From Melastoma dodecandrum (taxonomy: Eukaryota > Streptophyta > Magnoliopsida > Myrtales > Melastomataceae): a DNA stretch of 64,000 bases. The notes under the pieces are model-generated. The model was given only the letters and a program-made list of their open reading frames with translations. It was not told the DNA's origin and did no database searches. A program made the translations under genes and the position numbers. Numbering within the stretch: position 1 is the first letter of the stretch; the number at the start of each line of letters is the position of its first letter. Positions 22,261 to 32,180 of the stretch are shown here, in pieces. Location of the stretch: NCBI GenBank assembly GCA_029817715.1, contig JARUPY010000252.1:1612001-1676000 (forward strand), written 5' to 3'.

Positions 22261-25200
22261 CTTCCCCGCAAACTAAGCCCTTACCAAGCCTCCAAGCCCT
22301 TCCTTCTTCTTCCCCGAACTCCACTCCTTCACAATCTCCAGTTTCTACAACTCTTCTTTCACCTTCCAAACCGTCTCCTTTCCCATATGTTCTTTTCACA
22401 AGCATTTCTTTCTCCGTAATATCTCGTCTGTCACCGTCTATACCAAGTGCACCCAATTTGATTCCTACTGTCAGTTTGCTTCGATTATTAAGAAACCTCT
22501 GAACAGATAGCACCTTGGTTAAAGGATCTGCTACTTGATTTTCAGAGCTGACATGTAACACCTGAAGCTTCCCAGCAAGAACTTTCTCCCGCACAAAGTG
22601 AAAGTCGATCTCTACATGTTTTGTGCGAGCATGTAGAACCGGATTGGCTGCAATCTGAACAGTGCTCAGGTTATCACAGTATATAACTGGGATCAAAGAA
22701 TGGTCTGAGGGGTCCTGTACTCCCTGCAACTCCAACATTAAGCTCTTTACCCACAGCACTTCCGCAACTCCATCCGCTAGAGCTCGAAACTCAGCCTCTG
22801 TACTCGACCGTGATACCACTTTCTGCTTGTGAGAAACCCACGAAACTAAGTTTGGACCCACGAACATGCAGTAGCCGCTGGTGCTCTTCCGGTCATCGGG
22901 GCAGCTAGCCCAATCAGCGTCAGTGAAGCATGAGATCCCAGAATCACTAGCAGCTGTAATGGTAATTCCATAAGTTGCAGTTCCTCTCAAATACCGAAGG
23001 ATCCGTTTAACAGCCTGAAGATGAGAGGTTGTAGGACAATGTAGGAACTGACACACTTTATTTACGGCATAACAGATATCCGGTCGAGTATTCGTGCAAT
23101 ACTGAAGACCACCAACCAAGCTACGGTATACTGACGGATCAGGTAAGACTTCACCTTCATACCTCGATAAGTTGCTGGCTGTGGACATGGGAGTAGGAAC
23201 TGGTCGGCTGTCCGATAAGTTGGCCTTTTTAAGTAAGTCCTTCACGTATTTCTCTTGGCACAGATGAAGACTTCCTGCATGACGAGTAACCTGAAGCCCA
23301 AGGAAGTAGGAAAGCTCGCCCAAGTCCTTGAGAGCAAACTCTGAATTGAGATGTGCCAGCAACAGTGTAATGCCCTCTAAATTTGAGCCAGTTACAATTA
23401 TATCATCTACGTAGACCAAGAGGATGATGACACCGTTGTCAGTATGCTGATAAAACAGGGAAGCATCTGCCTTGGAGTTAGTAAATCCCAACTGACTTAA
23501 ACAGGCACTCAACTTCATGTACCAGGCTCTCGGACTTTGTTTCAGTCCGTAGAGGGCCTTCTTGAGCAGACAGACATGAGTCGGATGAATGGAATCCTCA
23601 AATCCTGGTGGTTGTTGCATCAGAACAGTCTCCTGAAGATCACCGTTTAAGAATGCATTGTGGACATCAAGCTGTCTCAATGGCCAGCCAGACGTGATAG
23701 CAAGACCGAGGACCACTCGAATTGTTTGGTGCTTCACAACCGGGCTGAAGGTCTCCGTATAATCGATACCAGGAGACTGATGGAAGCCCTTAGCAACCAG
23801 CCTAGCCTTGCAGCGCTCCAGAAAACCAGAGGAAGTTAGTTTCACTTTAAAGACCCACTTACTCCCAACCACTCTCTGATTTGGTGCTGCTGGAACGAGT
23901 TGCCATGTCCCGTTTCGCAACAAAGCCTCAAACTCATCTCTCAAGGCGGCTCTCCATATGGGAATAGTGAGAGCCTCATGAATTGAGTTTGGTTCAGTGG
24001 GTAGGGCAGAGGAGGAGGACTGGTGAACATGGTAGGTTTTAGGTTTAGAGATTCCGGCTTTAGATCTGGTGATCATGGGATGAATGTTGTCAGAAGAAGG
24101 CACTAGGGTATCGCTAATATCAGTTGTCGGTAATGGTGCAGATGGACAATTAGTATCACTGGAGAGAGATCTGGGAGGGGGTGACTTCGCTGGAGAAGAA
24201 ACAAAGGACTCTGTACCTGAACTAGAAATCTGTGTTGTGGGTGAGGGAACAGGAGAGACAGAACCTGACGTAGAGGGTAACGACACAGCTGAGTAAGGAA
24301 TGGGTTGAACAATAACAGGGAGACAAGGAGGGGAGGTAGAGGTAGGAGGTAAGAATGTAGATTGTGAACAGACCTGGAAAGGAAAAGTGTCTTCGTTGAA
24401 CAGAACATCCCGAGACACATATATTTTGCCAGATTGCTTATCAAAACAGATGTAGCCTTTATGAGATGCACTCTTACCTAAGAGAACGCACCAAACAGAT
24501 CGAGGTTCTAATTTATGTCTGTTGTATGGCCGTAACAAAGGAAAGCAAGAACACCCAAACACACGAAGGGAAGAGTAATCTGGTTTGGATGAAGTAAGTG
24601 ACTCTAATGGAGAAGAAAAATGAAGGACTTTGGAGGGCAGAATGTTGATCAGCAGGACGGCCTCATGGAAGGCGTAGACCCAAAAGGACAATGGGACACT
24701 AGCATGGGTTAATAAGGTGAGACCCACTTCGACAACATGACGATTTTTGCGCTCAACGCGACCGTTTTGTTGCGGAGTGTATGGACAAGATATTTGGTGG
24801 GTAATGCCAAGATTGAGGAGATGAGTGTGGAGGGTTCGAAACTCACCTCCCCAATCAGAACGAACAGAAACAACAGAGGTGTGAAATTGGTTCTGTATCA
24901 TTGCTAGGAAAAGTTTAAAGGCAGATAAAGCTTGTGATTTGTCACGAATAAAGTAAATCCATGTATATCTAGTGGCGTCATCGATGAATAACACGAAATA
25001 ACGGTCACCAGTGATAGAAGGAACAGGTGAGGGTCCCCAAAGGTCTGTATGTATTAGCTGAAACGGTTTAGCAGCATGCGATGAAGACAAAGGAAAAGGA
25101 AGTCTGTGATGTTTGCTGGTAGCACATGCATGACAGAAAAAAGGTGAGACTGGAGTATGTGAGTCTGTACATTGGTGTAATATTCTGGACAGAACGTCAG

Positions 25201-26914
25201 CACTAGGATGTCCCAGCCGGGAGTGCCAAAGCCTTGAGGAAGTAGGAGACGATAACTTGGAGACATTCATGACAGTTCCTGGGGAGATATCAGCAGTAAT
25301 GGAAGTTGGCGAAGCGAGGCTAGTGCTGGGACGGTTCGGGTTGGCTGGGAATGGGGGAGGAAGAGTGTAAAGACCCTGATGCATCGGACCTTGGAGGAGG
25401 ATACACCCGGTGGTCTTGTCCTTAACAAAGAAAGTATTAGAGTGAAATTCAACTATGACATTGTTATCCTGACATAACCTGGATACACTAATAATCTTCC
25501 TAGACAGGGATGGAGTATGAAGAATATCTATGAGCTGAAGCAGACCAGAGGAGGTGGAAACAGACATATCTCCAGTATTCTGAATGTTAACATGTGCACC
25601 ATTACCGACAAGGACAGAAGCAGTACCTGAGTAAGAAGAGAGAGTGTGGAGGTCAGAGGTTGTGGGGGTTACATGGTGGGTGGCCCCCGAGTCAAGGAGC
25701 CAGGCGTCAGACCCAGAATCAGAGAGATGAGGCTGCAACTGCAGTGGAGTAGCAGGGCAGGAATAGGGATGGTCTGAGAGGTGTGTAACACTGGTAAGGT
25801 TGGTTTGAGGTTGAAAGGGAGGAGGGAATTGTGGTGGTGGAATATGTGGTCGAGGAGGAGTTGACTGTATTGGATGTTGGTAGTCTGGTGGGGAAGCAGA
25901 GGACCTATAATAGCAAGCAAGAGCTGTATGGCCAATTTTAAAGCAGATTTGGCACCGGGGTTTGGGTTTGGAGAACTGTGGTCTACTTCCCCACTGAGAA
26001 CCACTATCATATGTAAACGGACGAAAAGGGGGTTTGCCCAGAAGGCCTGTCTGTGTGTTCGGAGGGGTAATAGGGCGATGAGATTGCCAATGAGGTCTAT
26101 TAGGGGGTCGAGATAAAGAGGTAGGTTTGATGTATGGAGAAGGCAAGTAATCATCATGAGGTCTCACATTAGTGGAGCGAAGCGTAGAGATATTCACCTG
26201 AGGGAGTGTGCCGTCCGATACATAGCGCCGCTCCAGCCGCATATCAAAATTCAGAAGGAGGTTGTGCACTTCTTCTAACTTCGGCTGATCTGTTATGCTA
26301 TAAACGGCCGTCACTACAGCATCGTACTCCGCTGGCAGCCCTTCCATCATATACCACAGGTAGTCCCGATAGCGTACTGGTTCTCCAATTGCGCTTAACT
26401 GGTCGGACAGGGACTTGAGGCTGTTCAAGTATTGCTGCATAGTGCGGCCATCCTTTTTGAATTGCTGCATCTGCATACGGAGGTTTAGAATCCGGGCTGG
26501 AGACGTAGACTCATATCGGCTGCGTAGTGTCTCCCACACCTCGCACGAGTTCTTGCAGCAGAACACCTGACTTAGCGGCTCAGACGTAAGAGATGAAAAT
26601 AATAGGCTCATAACAGCCTTGTCTGTGCGCTGCCACTGTTTATAGTCTGGGTTCAACACAGCTCCAACATCATCCAGAAACTGGGCAGGTGGTGGGGTTT
26701 CTCCAAAAATAAAGTCCTCAAATCCAGAAGCAATTACAGCAGCAAGAATCTGACCCTTCCATAAAATATAATTACCTTCATCCAACTTCACTAGGGCTGC
26801 GAACACACCGGCGGGTATTTGACCGGGTGAGACATTTGAAGTTACTGTTTGACCTGATACACCCGAACCTGGTGTTTGCCCAGACGGAAAGACCGGAGTT
26901 GCCTGCTCTGCCAT
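22028..26914 (-). CDS. Copia gag-pol polyprotein (1628 residues, uninterrupted)
   Basis: Domains in order: gag of the UBN2 type (about residues 45-230: NYILWKGQILAAV, VMSLLFSSL); CCHC zinc knuckle CQICFKIGHTALAC (about 321); aspartic protease DSGATHH (about 408); pre-integrase RLWHSRLGHPSADVLS; integrase with D, D and E in HTDLWGP, SDWGGEF and GRVERKNRH; reverse transcriptase with WVFKVK, DVHNAFLNGDL and the catalytic YVDDIIVTG; RNase H with DADWASCPDDRKSTSGYC and SSTEAEFRAL. All key residues are present and the frame is open throughout, so the element may be autonomous. Oddly there is no stop at the usual end of RNase H. The frame runs on about 140 codons through the polypurine tract into the 3' LTR, giving a tail with no family match. 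Confidence 0.95.
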   Translation of the reverse strand: MAEQATPVFPSGQTPGSGVSGQTVTSNVSPGQIPAGVFAALVKLDEGNYILWKGQILAAVIASGFEDFIFGETPPPAQFLDDVGAVLNPDYKQWQRTDKAVMSLLFSSLTSEPLSQVFCCKNSCEVWETLRSRYESTSPARILNLRMQMQQFKKDGRTMQQYLNSLKSLSDQLSAIGEPVRYRDYLWYMMEGLPAEYDAVVTAVYSITDQPKLEEVHNLLLNFDMRLERRYVSDGTLPQVNISTLRSTNVRPHDDYLPSPYIKPTSLSRPPNRPHWQSHRPITPPNTQTGLLGKPPFRPFTYDSGSQWGSRPQFSKPKPRCQICFKIGHTALACYYRSSASPPDYQHPIQSTPPRPHIPPPQFPPPFQPQTNLTSVTHLSDHPYSCPATPLQLQPHLSDSGSDAWLLDSGATHHVTPTTSDLHTLSSYSGTASVLVGNGAHVNIQNTGDMSVSTSSGLLQLIDILHTPSLSRKIISVSRLCQDNNVIVEFHSNTFFVKDKTTGCILLQGPMHQGLYTLPPPFPANPNRPSTSLASPTSITADISPGTVMNVSKLSSPTSSRLWHSRLGHPSADVLSRILHQCTDSHTPVSPFFCHACATSKHHRLPFPLSSSHAAKPFQLIHTDLWGPSPVPSITGDRYFVLFIDDATRYTWIYFIRDKSQALSAFKLFLAMIQNQFHTSVVSVRSDWGGEFRTLHTHLLNLGITHQISCPYTPQQNGRVERKNRHVVEVGLTLLTHASVPLSFWVYAFHEAVLLINILPSKVLHFSSPLESLTSSKPDYSSLRVFGCSCFPLLRPYNRHKLEPRSVWCVLLGKSASHKGYICFDKQSGKIYVSRDVLFNEDTFPFQVCSQSTFLPPTSTSPPCLPVIVQPIPYSAVSLPSTSGSVSPVPSPTTQISSSGTESFVSSPAKSPPPRSLSSDTNCPSAPLPTTDISDTLVPSSDNIHPMITRSKAGISKPKTYHVHQSSSSALPTEPNSIHEALTIPIWRAALRDEFEALLRNGTWQLVPAAPNQRVVGSKWVFKVKLTSSGFLERCKARLVAKGFHQSPGIDYTETFSPVVKHQTIRVVLGLAITSGWPLRQLDVHNAFLNGDLQETVLMQQPPGFEDSIHPTHVCLLKKALYGLKQSPRAWYMKLSACLSQLGFTNSKADASLFYQHTDNGVIILLVYVDDIIVTGSNLEGITLLLAHLNSEFALKDLGELSYFLGLQVTRHAGSLHLCQEKYVKDLLKKANLSDSRPVPTPMSTASNLSRYEGEVLPDPSVYRSLVGGLQYCTNTRPDICYAVNKVCQFLHCPTTSHLQAVKRILRYLRGTATYGITITAASDSGISCFTDADWASCPDDRKSTSGYCMFVGPNLVSWVSHKQKVVSRSSTEAEFRALADGVAEVLWVKSLMLELQGVQDPSDHSLIPVIYCDNLSTVQIAANPVLHARTKHVEIDFHFVREKVLAGKLQVLHVSSENQVADPLTKVLSVQRFLNNRSKLTVGIKLGALGIDGDRRDITEKEMLVKRTYGKGDGLEGERRVVETGDCEGVEFGEEEGRAWRLGKGLVCGEVLECWGIQDWPSQNLYNKNSLAQMKVTAQPWYKQYVCVACSATIEDKIVIVIEKVTTDGFIKPTLQHCRWVWVFLMK
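22261..22271 (-). promoter_or_regulatory. Polypurine tract of the copia element
   Basis: On the minus strand GCGGGGAAG lies directly before the 3' LTR, as expected for the plus-strand primer. It is short and not all-purine. Confidence 0.7.
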
Positions 26915-26973
26915 GTATTCTATTCAAAGAAGACCAGGATCGTGCTGTTAATTGATGGCGTCGAGCCTTTGAA

Positions 26974-26985
26974 GCTCTGATACCA
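26974..26985 (-). promoter_or_regulatory. Primer-binding site (initiator tRNA-Met type)
   Basis: On the minus strand it reads TGGTATCAGAGC directly after the 5' LTR, the standard complement of the 3' end of plant initiator tRNA-Met used to prime copia reverse transcription. Confidence 0.95.
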
Positions 26986-27296
26986 TGTTGGCGTCTGGAG
27001 AACAGAAGGACGACATGAAGAAGAAACCAGAAGAGGAAGCAGGAAGGAGAAGAAGAATATTCTATTTCTCGAAGAAAAAACCCATACCCACCTGCAGTGC
27101 TGCAGTGTGGGTTTTATAAAACCATCCGTTGTAACTTTCTCTATTACAATTACAATTTTATCCTCAATAGTTGCTGAACAAGCCACGCACACATACTGCT
27201 TATACCAGGGCTGGGCTGTAACCTTCATTTGAGATGGGCTATTCTTGTTGTAAAGATTTTGGCTGGGCCAGTCCTGTATGCCTCAACAATCCAACA
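26986..27296 (-). repeat. 5' LTR of the copia element
   Basis: 311 bp, closely matching the copy at 21945-22260. Differences include a shortened GGA/AGA tract and single-base changes. It should carry the element's promoter; on the + strand it ends 42 bp before the P450 remnant's ATG. Confidence 0.95.
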
Positions 27297-27338
27297 AAAG
27301 GAGAAGGTTTCATAGGTACACCACCAAAAGCCACAACG

Positions 27339-28566
27339 ATGGAGCTTCTTCGCTTCTCTCCATTCCCCATCCTTCTCACCCCATTCACCCGTTTCCTCTT
27401 TTTGCATTCCTGTGACAAGGAGCAAACGGGCCAACGGCATCCCTTCCAAGCTCCCTCCCGGGCCCCCGGAAGCTCCCCCTGATAGGTAACTTCTTGCACA
27501 ACCTTGCTAGACCCCTACCCCACCGTGCTCTCCACGACTTTTTGGGGAAGTATGCTCCCCTCATGCACTCGCGGCTCGAGGAAGTCTCCGCGGTTGTGGT
27601 CTTGTCTCCAGAGATGGCCAAGGAGATCATGAAGACCCGCGATCCAGCCCCACTATCCTTGTTACAGAGGTCTTGTTCTGCAGCTCCAGGGATCTTGCCT
27701 TTGCCCCTTAGGGAGAATTCTGGAGGCAAATTCGGAAGATCTGCTCGTTGGAGCTACTTAGCATGAAAAGGGTCCGGTCCTTTGGGCAGGTCAGGCGAGA
27801 GGAGTATTTGGAACTTGTGCGGTGGATCGCTTCCAAGGCGGGCCAGCCGATTAACTTGACGGAGAAAATTTTCTCGACGGCGTACGGTAACGTCTCGAGG
27901 ATAGTGTTCGGAGGAAGAAGTAAGGATCGCAAGGAGTTCATTTCGGTCATCAAGAAGGTGCTCCCGCTTGCATCGGGATTTAGCATCGGGGATCTGTTTC
28001 CATCATACGAGTTGCTTCATAAACTCAGCAGGATGAGGGGTCAACTGGAGAGACTGCACAAGAAGGCTGACAGAATCCTGGGGGGATAATACAGGATCAC
28101 AGGAACAAGCTGGGTTGAAGGAAACATGGAGATGGTCACGAAGATATCGTCGATGTTCTTCTGAAGTGCGAGCGGAATGAGGACTGCGAACTCGCCTTGT
28201 CCATGGAGAATGTCAAAGCCGTAATTCTGGTGAGGATTGGATTGTTTTCCGCACCCTCTGCTTTTTGGTTTGAGACCTGAATAAGTTTATCTGGTTTGAT
28301 CTCGATCTTCATTGGTGAATTCAACAAGGATATATTCGCCGGAGGCAGCGACACATCTGCCACGATCCTGGATTGGGCATTGGCTGAACTGGTAGAAGGA
28401 TGTGTCCCGGGATGAACTTTGGCCCCGCGAATGTAGAGCTTCTTCCTCTCGCGATGTTGTTATACCACTTCGACTGGGAACTCCCTCAGGGGACGAGGGA
28501 CCTGAACATGACCGAAAGGTTCGGGGTGGTGTCGGGACAGAGGAAAGACAATCTCTATCTGATTTA
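27339..28566 (+). pseudogene. CYP71-type cytochrome P450 pseudogene
   Basis: Recognisable blocks of a CYP71-clan monooxygenase appear in order but broken. N-terminus MELLRFSPFPIL; then, frame-shifted, [42 protein letters not shown] with TAG at 27709-27711 in place of a Tyr codon; [40 protein letters not shown]; a stop near 28087; DGHEDIVDVLLKC and ENVKAVIL before an intact donor; DIFAGGSDTSATILDWA (oxygen-binding I-helix); then directly [20 protein letters not shown] and the C-terminus to 28566. The ExxR and PERF region and most of the haem-cysteine loop are deleted between the I-helix and the C-terminal block. No functional enzyme is possible. The copia 5' LTR ends 42 bp before its ATG, so it lost any proximal promoter too. 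Confidence 0.92.
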
Positions 28567-28796
28567 GTACCTGATTCAAGAAAACAGACGTTTAATTTCT
28601 TAATGTCTATCCCCAAGATCAGATCCAAGAAAAATATTTCCTGAATCAGATCTACCACTTGACATTTTGTTAATGGGAAAGTAAGCCGTGTCCGATCGAG
28701 ATGGAGCGAGGAATTTTGAAATTATGAAAACTCGGGGTCGTAGTTTTATTGCTCGTTACATTAATATTGATCAATGCACGAGTCCATGTTCGAACA

Positions 28797-29181
28797 CTAG
28801 TTTCTCCGATCATCGCATCCCGCCGCGCATGAAGTAACGCAAACCTTTGTCTTCTTAAGATCTGAGACAGAGAAAATCAAAGGATAAGCGAAAGCAAAAG
28901 TCGAGCACAAAAGATATTCTCAAAGACTTCCTTTCGCGAAGGTTGTCGGCGCACTTACCGGAGAGGCCCCCTGAGCATTTCGAAGATACGCAACCCGTTT
29001 CGAACTTGATTTTCGGGTAGGCGATGGGTTGTGCTTTGGAAGGGATCCCTAACCAGCACTCCCCCGCCGCCACCGTGACCTCCTCCTCCTGGTTGTTGTC
29101 TGCAATTCGTAAGCCAGCCAGCAATAATAGTAGCAAGAAATGTAGTAGTTTCCCGTGGGGAGGCATCATGAGTGGTGACAT
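28797..29181 (-). CDS. Small secreted six-cysteine peptide (unrecognised family)
   Basis: Two minus-strand exons, 28959-29181 and 28797-28861, are joined by a clean intron (donor CTCCG/GTAAGTG, acceptor TTTTCTCTGTCTCAG) and give 95 residues. The N-terminus has a Met/Leu-rich signal peptide (MMPPHGKLLHFLLLLLLAGL) with likely cleavage near residues 25-30. The mature part of about 65-70 residues has six cysteines: ECW, then TGCVSSKCSGG, then across the splice KVCVTSCAAGCDDRRN to the stop. The spacing is C-x(~21)-C-x4-C-x(~11)-C-x3-C-x3-C. The CxxxCxxxC end recalls thionin-like and other antimicrobial or signalling peptides, but I recognise no family. Exon 1 read without splicing loses the last three cysteines, so automated single-exon calling would miss it. 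Confidence 0.65.
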
Positions 29182-29840
29182 CTCAGCTCACAAGCAGTCA
29201 ACGAGGCATCGGCCACATCAGCTGTTTGAGAAGATATTTCGTCCTATGAGAAGGTAATTGATTGAAATAATTATTACATGCCGAGAAATAATTACAAATA
29301 TGATTTAATATATCAAGAAAGCACTATTTTTGGTGCGTCAAATATGAGCGCTTTTGAAATTCTGCCGACGAACCGTGGCTTAGGTTTCTTAGATTTGCGG
29401 GTATCAATTTCATCCACATCTGTCCTTTCTTTACTCTCATTTTCACGGGGAGATTTTATCCACCGACTCTTAGTAAAAAGGGATGGTGGGTTTGGCCAAC
29501 TGGGATTCTTCGGAAAAATTATAATAACTTCTAGAGATTGTATTTAATTGGGCACGCGCCAATTGACAAATCCAATCCTTTTTTGTTTTTTTTTTGTAAT
29601 TTTATATATGACAAGTTGGATTGCGGGTCTCATTCCCTGGCAGTCAGATTAAACATAAAAAAGAAATCAATAAACCGGGTTTCTTTTTTTTTTTAATCTT
29701 TTTGCCCCCCCCCCCCCACATTGAGGGGTTAGTTGTTGTGGGCCCCACCTCAACATTACATCATTAGAGCATTGTGCCCCCCCCCACCCCCCAACCCTTC
29801 TCTCGATCAATAATCAGTCATTCCTGGTTATCTTTTCTTC
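29182..29840. other. Upstream region shared by the peptide gene and the TAR gene
   Basis: Divergent promoter region. It contains poly-T and poly-C runs (about 29580-29600, 29690-29718, 29779-29790) that are hard to sequence. No gene seen. Confidence 0.5.
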
Positions 29841-31624
29841 ATGGGTGTCATCATGAAAAGTCAAGGCGGCGGCGGCGGCGGCTGTGGGAGCGGCCTCGCG
29901 GCAGCCACGGGTTGCCTTCTGATGTCGTCCCTCCTGCTGAACGTTTGCCTGGTGAGGGAGATGATGAGTCCCCGAAAGGGGTTGACCTGGACTGAGGCGG
30001 CCGCCAGGGAAGCGGAGCACGCGGCCGCCATGCACTGTTCCGGACACGGGACCGCGTACCTTGACAGCAGCGAAGGATGCGAGTGTCACAGCTGCTACGC
30101 CGGCCCTGACTGCTCTGTGTTCCTTGCGGATTCCTGCTTCGCGGAGGCGGATGGGTTCGTCTACTTTTCCTTTTCTTTTCCTCCCCTTCTTGCAACTCCT
30201 TGTGCGGTGGTCCGGGACGGGATCGACCAAGACTCATACTCGTCTGCTCCGGCCGATGCTTGATTATCATACTGTAGTGGCGACCCGTTGTTTCTGGAGC
30301 CGTTTTGGAGGAAACATTCGGCGAGCAGCGCAGTCCTGGTTTCCGGTTGGCACCGGATGGGCTATTCCTACAGCGACCAAACGACTATCTCCAAGGTGCT
30401 CGAGGAGCGGATAAGGGAGCTCCATTCCGTGATTGGCAACGCTGTCACGGACGGAAAGTTCATCCTGTTTGGCGTCGGCTCAACCCAACTCATCGCTGCC
30501 GCAGTTAATTCGATCTTTGCCCCTAATTCTTCTGCCCCTGCCAAGGTCGTGGCATCTATCCCGTACTACACCGTAAGTGTCCATGGTTCCTGGAACCTTT
30601 TATCTCGCGTGTTGCTTCGACTGTGGCTGATCATGTGGTATCTGGTCGCAAATGTCAAAAAGTTGTACCGACTGCAAACCCAACTCTTCGACTCGAGGGA
30701 TTGCGAATTCGAGGGAGATACGGCTGCTTGGAATGGGAACTACTCAGGAAGCACGGACCAATTCATCGAGTTTGTTACGGCGCCTAATAACCCAGATGGT
30801 CAGATGAACAAGGCAGTACTGAGGGGTCCAAACGTGAGAACCATTCATGACCGTGCGTATTATTGGCCGCACTTCACTGCGATTTCATCACCCGATAATG
30901 AAGACCTCACCATTTTTACAATATCCAAGCTCACCGGCCATGCCGGTAGCCGATTCGGGTGCTTCTCCCTGTCCCGCCCAGATAAAACGGTGTCAGTCGA
31001 AGTTTAATCTTCATGTGTTTGAGCATCTGGCTTGCTGTCGAAATGGCAGGTGGGCTTTGATTAAGGACGAGGACGTTTATGAAAGGATGAAGCTCTACAT
31101 ACAGTACAACACCCTGGGAGTCTCGAAGGATACGCAGCTGAGAGCTCTGAAGCTCCTCGAGGTGGTACTCCGTGATGGAGGGAGATCGATTTTCGAGGAC
31201 GGACACCGGACCATGTCCAAGCGCTGGGAGAGGCTGAGGGACGCCATGTCTGTGTCGGGCCGCTTCTCTCTTCAGAAAATCCCTCCTGAACGCTGCCTTT
31301 ACTTCAACGAGACGAGGGATCCCACTCCAGGTCGATCATCGACGTTGTCCCCGTCCGTTTTTTCCATCCCACTCATCGACCCTCCCTGACATGTGTGCAT
31401 TTGGCGCAGCTTACGCGTGGGTGAAGTGCGAGTGGGACGAGGGCCAGAGCTGTTACGAGGTGCTGAAGTCGGGGAAAATATTGGGGAGGATGGGGAGCTT
31501 GTTCGAGGCCGAGGACAGGTACGTGAGGCTGAGCCTCATAAGGAGCGACGACGACTTCGAAACGCTCGTGACTCACCTCCGGAAGCTGGCTGCCGCGGCG
31601 GACGATGGACCCAAGTCCACCTGA
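29841..31624 (+). CDS. TAR: Tryptophan aminotransferase-related protein (alliinase family, TAR3/4-like)
   Basis: Five exons (29841-30154, 30278-30572, 30663-30958, 31050-31330, 31410-31624) join in frame to 466 residues. Order: cytosolic Gly-rich head, membrane anchor (ATGCLLMSSLLLNVCLV), EGF-like alliinase domain CSGHGTAYLDSSEGCECHSC and CYAGPDCS, then the PLP-fold: FLEPFWRKHSASSAVLVSGW, GVGSTQLIAAAVNSIF, FVTAPNNPDGQM, IHDRAYYWPHFTAI and the PLP-lysine loop TISKLTGHAGSRFGWALIKD. Alliinase_C ends with EAEDRYVRLSLIRSDDDFE. TAA1/TAR enzymes convert tryptophan to indole-3-pyruvate in auxin synthesis. The EGF-bearing TAR3/4 branch is closer to alliinases and its substrate is unsettled, so an auxin role is not assured. 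No lesion seen. Confidence 0.9.
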
Positions 31625-32180
31625 GAGCCTTTTTGATATGGAATGGACATGTTTGGATGGGTCATGAATCATTAGGTTGATATGATTCATGTTATTAATA
31701 AAGCCCAAACAAAAACCCCCACCGTAAAAAACAGTTTGATGATTGTTAATAGTATGTATATATAATACGTCATGATGATAATGTCATTTGGTCTTCCCAT
31801 GAATAATACTTTTTTCTGGTCAATGTGAACGTAAAAAATTTGGAGAATCTCCCAATTTTTCTAATTTCTCTATGTGCTTTTTCAGTACGAAAACATTTAA
31901 TATATTATAATTTTAGTATATTAAAAAAAGGAGAGAATATATGGATTTAGCGAAAATAAATTTACACTGTATTAAAGGCGGCGCGCGCAATTCTTTATTT
32001 AAACACGTTATGTTAACGTCAAATTTATTCTTCCCTCCGTGTAAGCTCTAGAAGGAACGGATCCAAAGAATTTGATACCGGATTCGGTCGTTAGGTGTAA
32101 GGGTGGCGGACCTAAGAGAGGCTACGTCGGAGGCGACGGAGAGGGATCGATCTTCGGCAGAGGACGACGGACCGGGCAAC
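31625..32180. other. Intergenic: TAR 3' flank and ERF upstream region
   Basis: AT-rich. The open frame of the ERF runs upstream to 32103 without an ATG, so part of this is its 5' leader. Confidence 0.5.

Larger units (their letters stand above)
21945..27296 (-). mobile_element. Full-length Ty1/copia LTR retrotransposon
   Basis: A complete 5.35-kb element on the minus strand, bounded by 5-bp target duplications AAAGG (21940-21944 and 27297-27301). The two LTRs start TGTTGG and end CCAACA. The primer-binding site abuts the 5' LTR and matches the initiator-Met tRNA type; a purine-rich tract abuts the 3' LTR. One long open frame encodes gag, protease, integrase, reverse transcriptase and RNase H in the copia order (integrase before RT). 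The LTRs differ at about a dozen positions plus small indels, so the insertion is young but not brand new. It sits between the AAP gene and the P450 relic. Confidence 0.97.

Noticed and set aside
22242..22502. Plus-strand open frame across the copia 3' LTR border
   Set aside because: Antisense shadow of the polyprotein tail and polypurine tract.
28136..28658. Minus-strand open frames over the P450 relic
   Set aside because: Antisense of recognisable P450 blocks such as the I-helix and C-terminus.
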